A DNA stretch of 11,645 nt, taken from Bacteroidaceae bacterium (GTDB lineage: Bacteria > Bacteroidota > Bacteroidia > Bacteroidales > Bacteroidaceae). The notes under the pieces were generated by a model. The model was not told the DNA's origin. It did not search any database and was given only the letters and a program-made list of their open reading frames with translations. Numbering within the stretch: position 1 is the stretch's first letter; each line of letters starts with the position of its first letter. The stretch is taken from NCBI GenBank assembly GCA_016292545.1, contig JAEDIG010000074.1, forward strand, positions 1-11,645, given 5' to 3'. Both the position numbers and the translations under genes were made by a program. Below are positions 1-6,209 of this stretch, one piece after another.

Positions 1-430
1 AATAGCACGTCCCTGTCTGTAGCGGATTTCCGGCATAGGGGACGGCCGTGTTTTGCGAGGATTCCACCCGTCCGCTGTCCCACAGGTCGGGGTTGCCCGC
101 CAGCAGTTTGTCGCGGCTGGAGGCAAGCTGTATCTCATAGGCCTGCTGGATGGTGTTGGGATGGGTGGTGGAGAGTTGCCAGCTCAGGTGGGGGGTGGGG
201 GAGTGTATCTCGGCCACCCTTAACCGTGAATCCTTGACGGCCATGTCCAGGGAAACGGTGCTGAGCACCCCTTCCCTGAACACGCAGTCGGTGTGCTCAA
301 GAAGATCTGTCATCAACCGTCTGGGTGCATTCATCTGGGCACAGACGGTTGATGGCAGGAGGATGGCCAGGAGGAAAAGGATGTTCCTGCTACTTGCGCA
401 CCACCATGATGGAGAGTTCGTAGAGCACAT
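1..430 (-). CDS. GH78-type alpha-L-rhamnosidase, N-terminal fragment (runs off left edge)
   Basis: Partial gene; about 143 codons are visible and the catalytic part lies outside the window. After a hydrophobic segment, the frame contains HLSWQL, QQAYEIQLASS, DLWDSGRVESSQ and VPYAGNPL, the conserved pattern of the N-terminal fibronectin-like domain of bacterial GH78 alpha-L-rhamnosidases. The family hydrolyses terminal alpha-L-rhamnose from plant glycosides and polysaccharides, normally in the periplasm. The only canonical start that includes the signal peptide is the ATG at 430-428, inside the 3' end of tatC (41 nt overlap). It gives a signal with core RNILFLLAILLPSTVCA (residues 15-31) and likely SPase I cleavage before Q32. 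An ATG at 334-332 would begin just after that cleavage site and lose export. The overlap suggests translational coupling to tatC. The family call rests on a short stretch; the sugar specificity is inferred from family only. Confidence 0.75.
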   Translation of the reverse strand, partial: MCSTNSPSWWCASSRNILFLLAILLPSTVCAQMNAPRRLMTDLLEHTDCVFREGVLSTVSLDMAVKDSRLRVAEIHSPTPHLSWQLSTTHPNTIQQAYEIQLASSRDKLLAGNPDLWDSGRVESSQNTAVPYAGNPLQTGTCY

Positions 431-1208
431 AGAGGGGGATGAATACGAGCATGAGTGTGAAGGGGTCGCCACTGGGGGTGATGAAGGCGGCGCCCACCAG
501 CAACACAACCACCGCATGGCGTCGGTATTCCTGCAGCATGTCCTTGTGGAGCAGGCCCAGACTGGAAAGCAGCCAAGCCAGCAGCGGCATCTCGAATACA
601 ATGCCCATGACGAGGATGAGCATGGTGAAATTGCCGATATAGGAGGACAGGTTGATCTGGTTGTGGATGGAGGCACTGAGTTCATACTCCATGAGAAAAC
701 GGAATGTGAAGGGGAAAACAAGCAAATAGCCAATGGCGCACCCGATGAAGAACATCACCGTGCCGCCCATGAAGGCCGGACGCAGATGCTTGATTTCGTT
801 GTCGAAAAGGGCCGGCCGGATGAATTTCCACACCTCATAGATGATGTAGGGGAAGGTGATGATGGCAGCCAGTGAGATGGCTGTCTGGATATGGGTCATG
901 AACTGGCTGGCCACATTGATGTTGATGATTTCAACCGAGAAATCCGGGTTCATCTGTATGAATCCATGTCCGTATTTCTGGAGCCATTGGTAGACAAAGA
1001 AGTCGTTGGATGTGGGTGCCAGAATGTAATTGTCGAAAATATAGGGCATGGCTATGAATGTGCCCACCATGCACACACACAGGAAACATGCAATGCGGAA
1101 AATGGCCCAGCGGAGCACCTCCAGATGGTCCCAGAAGGACATGCTTTCGCCGGTTTCCTCTTCGGTGGCACTGGCCTCCTTGTTCGTAAGTTGTTTGTTC
1201 TCTTCCAT
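390..1208 (-). CDS. tatC: Sec-independent (Tat) translocase subunit TatC
   Basis: 272 residues, multi-spanning inner-membrane receptor of the twin-arginine translocase, which recognises RR signal peptides and exports folded, often cofactor-containing proteins. After an acidic cytoplasmic N-tail of about 25 residues comes the TatC signature FWDHLEVLRW (25-34). Hydrophobic segments lie near 36-55, 108-130, 147-172, 192-213, 229-243 and 249-268, matching the six-helix family topology. Other family marks are FPYIIYEVWKFIRPALF (119-135), GYLLVFPFTFRFL (160-172) and TPSGDPFTLML (244-254). Length is normal for TatC. It lies downstream of the sugar-metabolism genes and is separated from tatA by four genes, an unusual split of a translocase. 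An intrinsic terminator sits only 11 nt upstream of its ATG, so expression probably depends on read-through. Its 3' end overlaps the rhamnosidase gene. No tatB is seen, consistent with a minimal TatAC system. Confidence 0.96.
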   Translation of the reverse strand: MEENKQLTNKEASATEEETGESMSFWDHLEVLRWAIFRIACFLCVCMVGTFIAMPYIFDNYILAPTSNDFFVYQWLQKYGHGFIQMNPDFSVEIININVASQFMTHIQTAISLAAIITFPYIIYEVWKFIRPALFDNEIKHLRPAFMGGTVMFFIGCAIGYLLVFPFTFRFLMEYELSASIHNQINLSSYIGNFTMLILVMGIVFEMPLLAWLLSSLGLLHKDMLQEYRRHAVVVLLVGAAFITPSGDPFTLMLVFIPLYVLYELSIMVVRK

Positions 1209-1219
1209 TATGCTGATTG

Positions 1220-1262
1220 AAAAAAGGGGTTGCCCGTCCTTCTTGAAAGAACTGCAACCCCT
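1220..1262 (-). terminator. Intrinsic terminator between the TIM-barrel gene and tatC
   Basis: On the minus strand a perfect 9-bp stem (AGGGGTTGC at 1262-1254 with GCAACCCCT at 1233-1225) encloses a 20-nt loop that can itself form a small TTCT/AGAA stem. It is followed directly by a run of T (complement of the A run at 1220-1225). This is the classic Rho-independent layout in the direction of the operon. It lies 15 nt after the stop of the isomerase-like gene (1278) and 11 nt before the tatC ATG (1208), leaving no room for a promoter between it and tatC. Confidence 0.8.
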
Positions 1263-1277
1263 CGTGTAGATAAATGT

Positions 1278-2174
1278 TTATTCGTATGATTCCTTTACAA
1301 ACGCTGCATTGAGCAGATAGTCGGCACTCAACTTCATGCCGGCCATGATGTCGGGAGTGCTGGCGTGCTCCAGCTCCACAATCCAGCCTTTCAGGCCTGC
1401 CGTCTCGGCATTGTTGAAGATGGCATCGAAGCCCACCATACCGCTCTGGCCAATCTCGCTGTCGTCCTTGATGTGGAGCAGTGTGAATCGGCCGGGGTAT
1501 TTCTTGAACATCTCTACGGGAGCCACCTGTCCACGGACTGTCCAGTATACGTCCATCTCGAAGAAGAGGTTGGTGGAGTCGGTATTCTCAAGCATGTATT
1601 CGAGCATCACCTTGTCCTCAACCTTCTGGTACTCGTGGCTGTGGTTGTGGTAACCCAGCTTCATGCCGGCTTCGTTCACGCGTCGACCCACCTCGCTGTA
1701 GAAGTCGCAGATAACCTGCAGGGCTTCCAGTGTGGGAGGAACAGAGCACCAGGGGATGACGATGTAGCGGCATCCGGCGCGCTTGTGTGCATCGATGCAC
1801 TGATCCCACCATTTGAGCGCTTCCGTAAAGTCGCGGTTCTGTATTTCTTCGTCGGAGAGGTTGCGGGTGGTGTGGGTGCTGAGCACCTTCAAGCCTGCGG
1901 CCTCGATGGTTGCCTTGAATTCCTCGGGTTCAAGGCCATAGAGCTTGCCGTTGTCATAGCATGCTGCCTCCACGGCGGTATAGCCCATTTCGGCAAGGCT
2001 CTTGAGCACCTCTGCCTGGTTCTGGGCAAACTTGCCGGGGTCACCGATTAGGTCGCGCACGCTGTACATCTGGAATGCCATTTCCTTCTTTGGCTGCTGT
2101 TGTTCAGTGGGTGTGCAGCAGGAACTTGCGAAAGCGCACGAGAGGATGCTGATCAGAATCAATAGCTTCTTCAT
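1278..2174 (-). CDS. Exported sugar-isomerase-like TIM barrel (AP_endonuc_2 / xylose isomerase-like), putative lipoprotein
   Basis: 298 residues. The N-terminus (MKKLLILISILSCAFASSCC) is a lipoprotein-type signal with Cys19 or Cys20 as the likely lipidated residue, so the protein should be anchored in the periplasm or outer membrane. The rest is one TIM-barrel domain of the sugar phosphate isomerase/epimerase type. Candidate metal-site residues follow the family pattern: E69 (AVEAA), H101, GYHNHSHEY (174-182), E206 and D208 (FFEMDVYW), H234 (LLHIKD), and E267/E269/H270 (VELEH). Despite the usual name, relatives next to Gfo/Idh dehydrogenases include lyases and hydratases acting on 3-keto sugars (for example LgdB1/LgdB2 of levoglucosan breakdown), so a phosphate substrate is unlikely. 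It is a close paralogue of the next gene upstream (2235-3119) but differs around residues 100-145 (HTTRN, IPWCSVP). The exact reaction cannot be read from sequence. Confidence 0.85.
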   Translation of the reverse strand: MKKLLILISILSCAFASSCCTPTEQQQPKKEMAFQMYSVRDLIGDPGKFAQNQAEVLKSLAEMGYTAVEAACYDNGKLYGLEPEEFKATIEAAGLKVLSTHTTRNLSDEEIQNRDFTEALKWWDQCIDAHKRAGCRYIVIPWCSVPPTLEALQVICDFYSEVGRRVNEAGMKLGYHNHSHEYQKVEDKVMLEYMLENTDSTNLFFEMDVYWTVRGQVAPVEMFKKYPGRFTLLHIKDDSEIGQSGMVGFDAIFNNAETAGLKGWIVELEHASTPDIMAGMKLSADYLLNAAFVKESYE

Positions 2175-2234
2175 ATTCTCTTAATGTTTTTTGCTTGTTT
2201 GTTGTTTTTTTTTGTTCGGTTGTCTGGCTGAAGA

Positions 2235-3119
2235 TTATTCGTAGGATGGCTTCACGAACTTGGCAGCCTTCAGATAGTCGGCACTCATCTTCATACCTGC
2301 CAGTATGTCGGCGGTGCTTCCATGCTCCAGCTCCACGACCCAGCCTTTGAGGCCTGCCTTCTCGGCATTGTTGAAGATAGCATCGAAGCCCACCATGCCG
2401 CTCTGGCCAATCTCGGTGTGATCCTTGATGTGGAGGAGTGTGAATCGGCCGGGATATTTGTTGAAATATTCCACCGGGCTCACCTGTCCGCGCACTGCCC
2501 AGTAGACATCCATTTCAAAGAACACCTTCGTGGGGTCGGTGTGCTCAATCATATAGTCGTACCACACCTTTCCCTCCACCTTGTTGAATTCGTAGGAGTG
2601 GTTGTGGTAGCCGAATTTCAATCCGGCCGCATTGGCCATCTCACCGATCTTGTTGAGGTAGTTGCAGATGACTTGGGCCTCCTTGAGGTTGCGGGGGTAG
2701 TTGACACCCGGGTTCACCAGATACTTCATTCCGGCTGCCTTGTGAGTGGCAATACACTGTTTCCACCATTCGAGTGCGCCCTGGAAGTTGCCCGAGGAAA
2801 GTTCTTCGTCATTAAGGTTGTGACCCACATGACTCGAAAGGACCTTGAGCCCGGCAGCTTCTATGTCGGCCTTGAACTGTTCGGGCGACACACCATAGAG
2901 TTTTCCGTCGCCATAGTGTGCCGCTTCCACAGCCGTATAGCCCATTGCTGCCAGCTGCTTCAGCGTGCTCTCGTGGTTCTTGGCATATTTGCCGGCATCG
3001 CCGATGAGGTCGCGCACGCTGTACATCTGGAAGGCAATCTCTTTCTTCTTGGCATTGGCCATGGTGCCCATGGAAAGGGCCACCATCAGAAGGAGCACGT
3101 AGGAAAATATCCTTTTCAT
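2235..3119 (-). CDS. Exported sugar-isomerase-like TIM barrel (AP_endonuc_2 family), soluble periplasmic paralogue
   Basis: 294 residues with a Sec/SPase I signal (MKRIFSYVLLLMVALSMGTM, probable cleavage after ANA at 23), giving a soluble periplasmic protein. The domain aligns end to end with the downstream paralogue, including AFQMYSVRDLIGD near the mature N-terminus and FDAIFNNAE near the C-terminus. Metal-site candidates are E65, H97, GYHNHSYEF (170-178), E202 and D204, H230, and E263/E265/H266. It has HVGHN (97-101) where the paralogue has HTTRN, and VNPGVNYP (135-142) where the paralogue has VIPWCSVP, so the substrate pocket is remodelled while the metal site is kept. It sits 24 nt after the DUF1080 gene, in the same operon. 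Likely role: beta-elimination, hydration or epimerisation of a 3-keto sugar made by the neighbouring dehydrogenase. That role is inferred from context and known relatives, not from a diagnostic residue. Confidence 0.85.
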   Translation of the reverse strand: MKRIFSYVLLLMVALSMGTMANAKKKEIAFQMYSVRDLIGDAGKYAKNHESTLKQLAAMGYTAVEAAHYGDGKLYGVSPEQFKADIEAAGLKVLSSHVGHNLNDEELSSGNFQGALEWWKQCIATHKAAGMKYLVNPGVNYPRNLKEAQVICNYLNKIGEMANAAGLKFGYHNHSYEFNKVEGKVWYDYMIEHTDPTKVFFEMDVYWAVRGQVSPVEYFNKYPGRFTLLHIKDHTEIGQSGMVGFDAIFNNAEKAGLKGWVVELEHGSTADILAGMKMSADYLKAAKFVKPSYE

Positions 3120-3143
3120 GTTGCTAAAGCGGGTTTGCGGTTG

Positions 3144-4013
3144 TTACTTGATGACTTTCACGCGTATGTTGCGATACCACACTTCATCCCCATGGTCCTG
3201 GAAGCCGAAATAGCCCTTCTTGTCGTCGCCGCCGCAGTTCTTGAGCAGCTGGAATGCCAAGGGCCAGTTCTTCTCGCTGAACTTGCTGCTTTGCAGAAGA
3301 TCAATCCATTCCTTGCCCCACAGCTGGTAGCTGAGCACCTTCACATCGTTCTGGTAGTGGGTCACCTTGCCGTTCTTCACGGTGATCTTCACCTTGTTCC
3401 ATTCGCCTGCTGGCTTGGCGTTCTGGGGCTTGGCCACAATCATGTCATAGAGTGATGTAGATTGGCGAATGCCCAGTGTGGCACCCAGTTTGGCATCGGG
3501 ATGACGCTCGTTGTCGAGCACCTGGCATTCGGGACAGGAGATATAGATGGGCTGATAGTTGAGCTTGGCATCCTTGTTCACAGTGACAACGGCCGAAACG
3601 GCTCCGTCCTTGAATTCCTTTGTCTCGGTCTTGGCGGGTTCCAGTGTGGCCGTTTCCTTGGCCAGATAGAAGATGCCTGAGTTGCCGCCTTCGCTGATCT
3701 TCCATTCCAGTTCGAAGATGAAGTTCTGGAACTGGTGGGTGAAGATGATGTCGCCGCCTTCGCCCTCGCCCTGTCCGTTGAAGTGCAGGGCACCGTCCTT
3801 GATGTTCCACTTGCTGGGCACATGGTCCTTGCCGTAGCCTCTCCAGCCCTTCAGGCTTTTGCCGTTGAACAACTCATAGTAGCCGTCCTTGTCAACGGTG
3901 AGTTCGCTCAGGTCGATTTCGGGATTCTGTGCGATGAAATACTGGATTCCCTGTGCTTGGGAATTAATAGCTGCCACCATGGCGGTGGCAGCTAGAATTG
4001 ATTTTAATCTCAT
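3144..4013 (-). CDS. DUF1080 / 3-keto-disaccharide hydrolase domain protein, periplasmic
   Basis: 289 residues. A Sec signal (MRLKSILAATAMVAAINSQA) precedes a single 3keto-disac_hyd (PF06439, DUF1080) jelly-roll domain. Landmarks are LFNGKSLKGWRGYG (48-61), GGDIIFTHQFQNFIFELEWK (86-105), EGGNSGIFYL (108-117), QVLDNERHPDAKLG (164-177), SLYDMI (187-192), GEWNKVKI (203-210), FQLLKNCGGDD (254-264) and GYFGFQDHGDEVWYRNIRVK (267-286). Characterised Bacteroides members cleave glycosides already oxidised at C3, through elimination and rehydration. The gene follows the Gfo/Idh dehydrogenase after 43 nt, exactly the expected partner. Oddities: a charged, Lys/Glu-rich loop at about 123-150, and a CPEC motif (160-163) where relatives as I recall them carry APEY; the two cysteines could form a disulfide or bind metal. 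Family is secure; the glycoside substrate is unknown. Confidence 0.9.
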   Translation of the reverse strand: MRLKSILAATAMVAAINSQAQGIQYFIAQNPEIDLSELTVDKDGYYELFNGKSLKGWRGYGKDHVPSKWNIKDGALHFNGQGEGEGGDIIFTHQFQNFIFELEWKISEGGNSGIFYLAKETATLEPAKTETKEFKDGAVSAVVTVNKDAKLNYQPIYISCPECQVLDNERHPDAKLGATLGIRQSTSLYDMIVAKPQNAKPAGEWNKVKITVKNGKVTHYQNDVKVLSYQLWGKEWIDLLQSSKFSEKNWPLAFQLLKNCGGDDKKGYFGFQDHGDEVWYRNIRVKVIK

Positions 4014-4056
4014 GTTGGATTATGATAAATTAAAATGTTTCCTTTTTCTCTTGTTC

Positions 4057-5574
4057 TTAGTCGGTGGGCAGTTCGGGAAGAACATAGCCGTTCTGATAAA
4101 CAGGCTTAACCAACTCTGCAGCAAACTTGCGTGCATCCACGGGGTCTGTGAAGGTCTTGTTGAATGTGGGGTGACCATCGTGGATGGAGAAGCCGTCCTT
4201 GATCATGGCATTCACCTTTGCACCCTCGGGGATGTTGGTGAACTTCATGTTCTCGCCGTCCCACTCCAGAATCTGGTTGAGACCCTGCAGACGGATGGCA
4301 CACACGCCCATGGCAACCATTTCGTTGAACGGACCTGCCTCGCTGAAGTCGGAGCTGGTCTTCACACGTGTTGCGGGATCTTCGAGGCATGCACGCACCC
4401 AGTCGCGCTGGTGGTTGACAGTGACACGGCGGCACACCTTGGGAGCATTGGGCTTGCGGCCGCTGAGCAGATAGGGGGATTCGCCGTAGCAACCTACGAT
4501 CATCACATCCTTTGTACCATAGAAGATGGCACCGCCACCGCTGATGTTCAGGCTCTTGCCAGCGGGCAGCTGTTCGGGACGGGGAGGAATAAGACCGCCG
4601 TCATACCATGTAACTTCCACTTCGGGCATGGCCACGCGAGGACGGTTGGGACGTGCGGGGAAGGTGTACTTCACCATCTGTGCATTGGGGCAGCTTTCGG
4701 CCATCAAAGGTGTGGAGCTACCCTGAATCTTGATGGGATAACCCAGATCGAGGGCTTTGAATACGGGATGCAGGATGTGGCAAGCCATGTCACCCAGTGC
4801 ACCTGTACCGAAATCCCACCATCCGCGGAAGTTCCAGGGATGATAAACGGCATTGTAGTCGCGCTTGGGAGCCGGGCCGATGAAGGCATCCCAGTTGAGG
4901 GTGTCGGGAATCTTGTGCACCTCTGCAGGATGCTCCAAGCCCTGAGGCCAGATGGGACGGTCGGTGAAGGCATCCACACGGGTCACTTCGCCGATTTCAC
5001 CGTTCCAGAGCCATTCGCATGCCAGGTTCACGCCTTCGCCGCTGGCACCTTGGTTACCCATCTGTGTGGCCACACCAGCCTTGGCGGCCAGCTTGGTGAG
5101 CAGACGTGATTCGTATACGGTGCGGGTGAGGGGCTTCTCGCAATATACATGCTTGCCGGCAATCAGAGCCTCTGCAGCAATGATGGCATGTGTGTGGTCG
5201 GCTGTGCCGATAACCACGCCGTCTGCCTGGTCGAGAAGCTCGGCATACATGGTCTTGTAGTCGTGATAGAGCTTGATGTTGGGATAGTACTTCTTGTATT
5301 CGTCGAGCACGCCCTTGGCATACTTCCAGTCAACGTCGGCCAAGCCGATGAATTCCACGTCGTCATAAAGCTCAGTGTCGCTCTTCTTGCAACATCCGTT
5401 GATGTCGGCATGGCCACGGCCACCTATACCCACGCCCAGCAGTTTCAGCTTGGTGGGAGTCTTTGCCTTCTTCTTGCTTGCCTGTGCAGCCAGCACTTCG
5501 CTGGGTGTCATAGCCAATGCAGCGGTTGCTGCTGTTCCTGCCTTGAGGAACGATCTTCTTGACATTTTGTCCAT
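4057..5574 (-). CDS. Tat-exported Gfo/Idh/MocA family NAD(P)-dependent oxidoreductase
   Basis: 505 residues. The N-terminus holds a twin-arginine signal: SRRSFLKAG at residues 5-13, an Ala-rich hydrophobic stretch and likely cleavage near LAA-Q31. Two starts are possible, M1 or M4; both keep the motif. A Rossmann domain follows with GVGIGGRGH (47-55), acidic LADVD (78-82), TADHTH (124-129) and the family EKP motif (CEKPLT, 145-150). The C-terminal domain has QMGNQG (171-176), FRGWWDFGTGALGDMACHIL (249-268; D262 and H266 fit the usual catalytic Asp/His pair) and a long Bacteroidetes-type tail. The family oxidises or reduces sugar hydroxyls, here probably a glycoside at C3. Tat export implies that the nicotinamide cofactor is bound in the cytoplasm and carried out, as in Zymomonas Gfo. 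It lies 57 nt after tatA and 43 nt before the DUF1080 gene, and is the only visible Tat substrate in the cluster. Substrate unproven. Confidence 0.92.
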   Translation of the reverse strand: MDKMSRRSFLKAGTAATAALAMTPSEVLAAQASKKKAKTPTKLKLLGVGIGGRGHADINGCCKKSDTELYDDVEFIGLADVDWKYAKGVLDEYKKYYPNIKLYHDYKTMYAELLDQADGVVIGTADHTHAIIAAEALIAGKHVYCEKPLTRTVYESRLLTKLAAKAGVATQMGNQGASGEGVNLACEWLWNGEIGEVTRVDAFTDRPIWPQGLEHPAEVHKIPDTLNWDAFIGPAPKRDYNAVYHPWNFRGWWDFGTGALGDMACHILHPVFKALDLGYPIKIQGSSTPLMAESCPNAQMVKYTFPARPNRPRVAMPEVEVTWYDGGLIPPRPEQLPAGKSLNISGGGAIFYGTKDVMIVGCYGESPYLLSGRKPNAPKVCRRVTVNHQRDWVRACLEDPATRVKTSSDFSEAGPFNEMVAMGVCAIRLQGLNQILEWDGENMKFTNIPEGAKVNAMIKDGFSIHDGHPTFNKTFTDPVDARKFAAELVKPVYQNGYVLPELPTD

Positions 5575-5631
5575 GAGTTAATGAATTTATTGAGTTAGTG
5601 TATTGAATAATGTTGGTTTATAAACAGTTGG

Positions 5632-5856
5632 CTATTTTGTTTCTGTGGGATTCGTTTCGGTCGATTTGGGAGCGGGAGCTTCATTGATTTCCTTTTCAAT
5701 TTCGTTCATTCCGTCCTTGAAACTCTTCACGCCCTTGCCCAAACCGCGCATGAGTTCGGGAATCTTTTTGCCTCCGAAGAGCAGCAGAATCACCAGCGCG
5801 ATGATGATGATCTCTCCGCCTCCTAAATTGCCAAAGAATAAAAATTGACTTGTCAT
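5632..5856 (-). CDS. tatA: Tat translocase pore-forming subunit TatA
   Basis: 74 residues, typical for TatA/E. One transmembrane helix (about 16-27) begins right after an acidic residue (E15) and is followed by the hallmark FGGKKIPELMRGLGKGVKSF (27-46), which forms the hinge and amphipathic helix. A short, charged, Pro/Thr/Glu-rich cytoplasmic tail ends the protein. TatA oligomerises in the inner membrane with TatC to let folded RR-signal proteins through. It is the first gene of the cluster; the gene 57 nt downstream encodes a twin-arginine oxidoreductase and tatC is four genes further on. No TatB-like gene is present, so this TatA may serve both roles. The long AT-rich upstream spacer probably holds the operon promoter, although no exact TAnnTTTG box with a matching -33 is visible there. 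Confidence 0.95.
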   Translation of the reverse strand: MTSQFLFFGNLGGGEIIIIALVILLLFGGKKIPELMRGLGKGVKSFKDGMNEIEKEINEAPAPKSTETNPTETK

Positions 5857-6047
5857 GTTCTTTTTGTTTTGTTATTGTTTTAAAATATTATCAAACAGTA
5901 AGTTTTGATGCTGTTGTGCCGTCATATTAGCATCTATTTCACCTTTTTTTTGCTTATTTTGCTCTAAAGGTACAAATTATTATTGGTACGCAAACGAAAA
6001 TGTTTAATATTTTATACCTTTTTAACAATGAAGATATTATCAAAAGT

Positions 6048-6094
6048 TCACCCGGCCATCCTCAGTCCCAGAAGGGGTGGCATAAAATGGGTGA
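6048..6094 (-). other. GC-rich foldable island, possible structured leader or trailer RNA
   Basis: A compact GC-rich block inside an otherwise AT-rich spacer can form two nested stems. The outer one is TCACCC (6048-6053) with GGGTGA (6089-6094). The inner one is GCCATCC (6055-6061) with GGGTGGC (6075-6081), containing one G-T pair on the plus strand, which becomes an A-C mismatch in a minus-strand transcript. It lies about 190 nt upstream of tatA and 116 nt downstream of the aspS stop, so it could be a leader element, part of the aspS trailer or an extragenic repeat. No known riboswitch class was recognised. The strand is inferred from the flanking genes. Confidence 0.3.
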
Positions 6095-6121
6095 CGACTT
6101 AAACCTGTATGTACATTACTA

Positions 6122-6154
6122 ATATAGGGATGCCACACATGAGCATCCCTATAT
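6122..6154 (-). terminator. Perfect 12-bp hairpin downstream of aspS, possible terminator
   Basis: ATATAGGGATGC (6122-6133) and GCATCCCTATAT (6143-6154) are exact inverted repeats around a 9-nt loop. The hairpin lies 56 nt past the aspS stop codon and is well placed to end or protect the aspS mRNA. It has no T tract on either strand, so it is not a textbook intrinsic terminator; a 3'-end stabilising hairpin is an equal alternative. Its core stem GGGATG/CATCCC also occurs in the tRNA-Lys terminator. Confidence 0.45.
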
Positions 6155-6209
6155 ATATATAAATTATGGTATGGATTTATAAAAATCTGTTTTCGCTGCT
6201 GGCCGGGCC

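Larger units (their letters stand above)
5857..6209. other. 353-nt intergenic region between aspS and tatA
   Basis: No credible protein gene. The half next to tatA (5857-6045) is strongly AT-rich and should contain the cluster's promoter and 5' leader. The nearest thing to a minus-strand -7 box is ATAATTTG at 5980-5973, off consensus and with no TTTG about 26 nt upstream, so I do not call a promoter. The part next to aspS carries two structures annotated separately: a GC-rich foldable island (6048-6094) and a perfect hairpin (6122-6154). A TA dinucleotide run (6151-6160) borders the hairpin. Confidence 0.7.

Noticed and set aside
150..875. 241-codon plus-strand open frame over tatC and the rhamnosidase start
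   Set aside because: Spans the ends of two real minus-strand genes and is dominated by His/Glu/Asp from reversed membrane-helix codons.
2322..5109. Long plus-strand open frames (2322-3455 and 3889-5109) opposite the sugar genes
   Set aside because: Antisense to confidently identified enzymes with signal peptides and conserved motifs. They share low-complexity reversed-codon composition and have no family resemblance.
5973..5980. ATAATTTG on the minus strand upstream of tatA as the cluster promoter
   Set aside because: Off consensus by position, and no -33 TTTG at a suitable distance, so kept only as a note in the intergenic entry.
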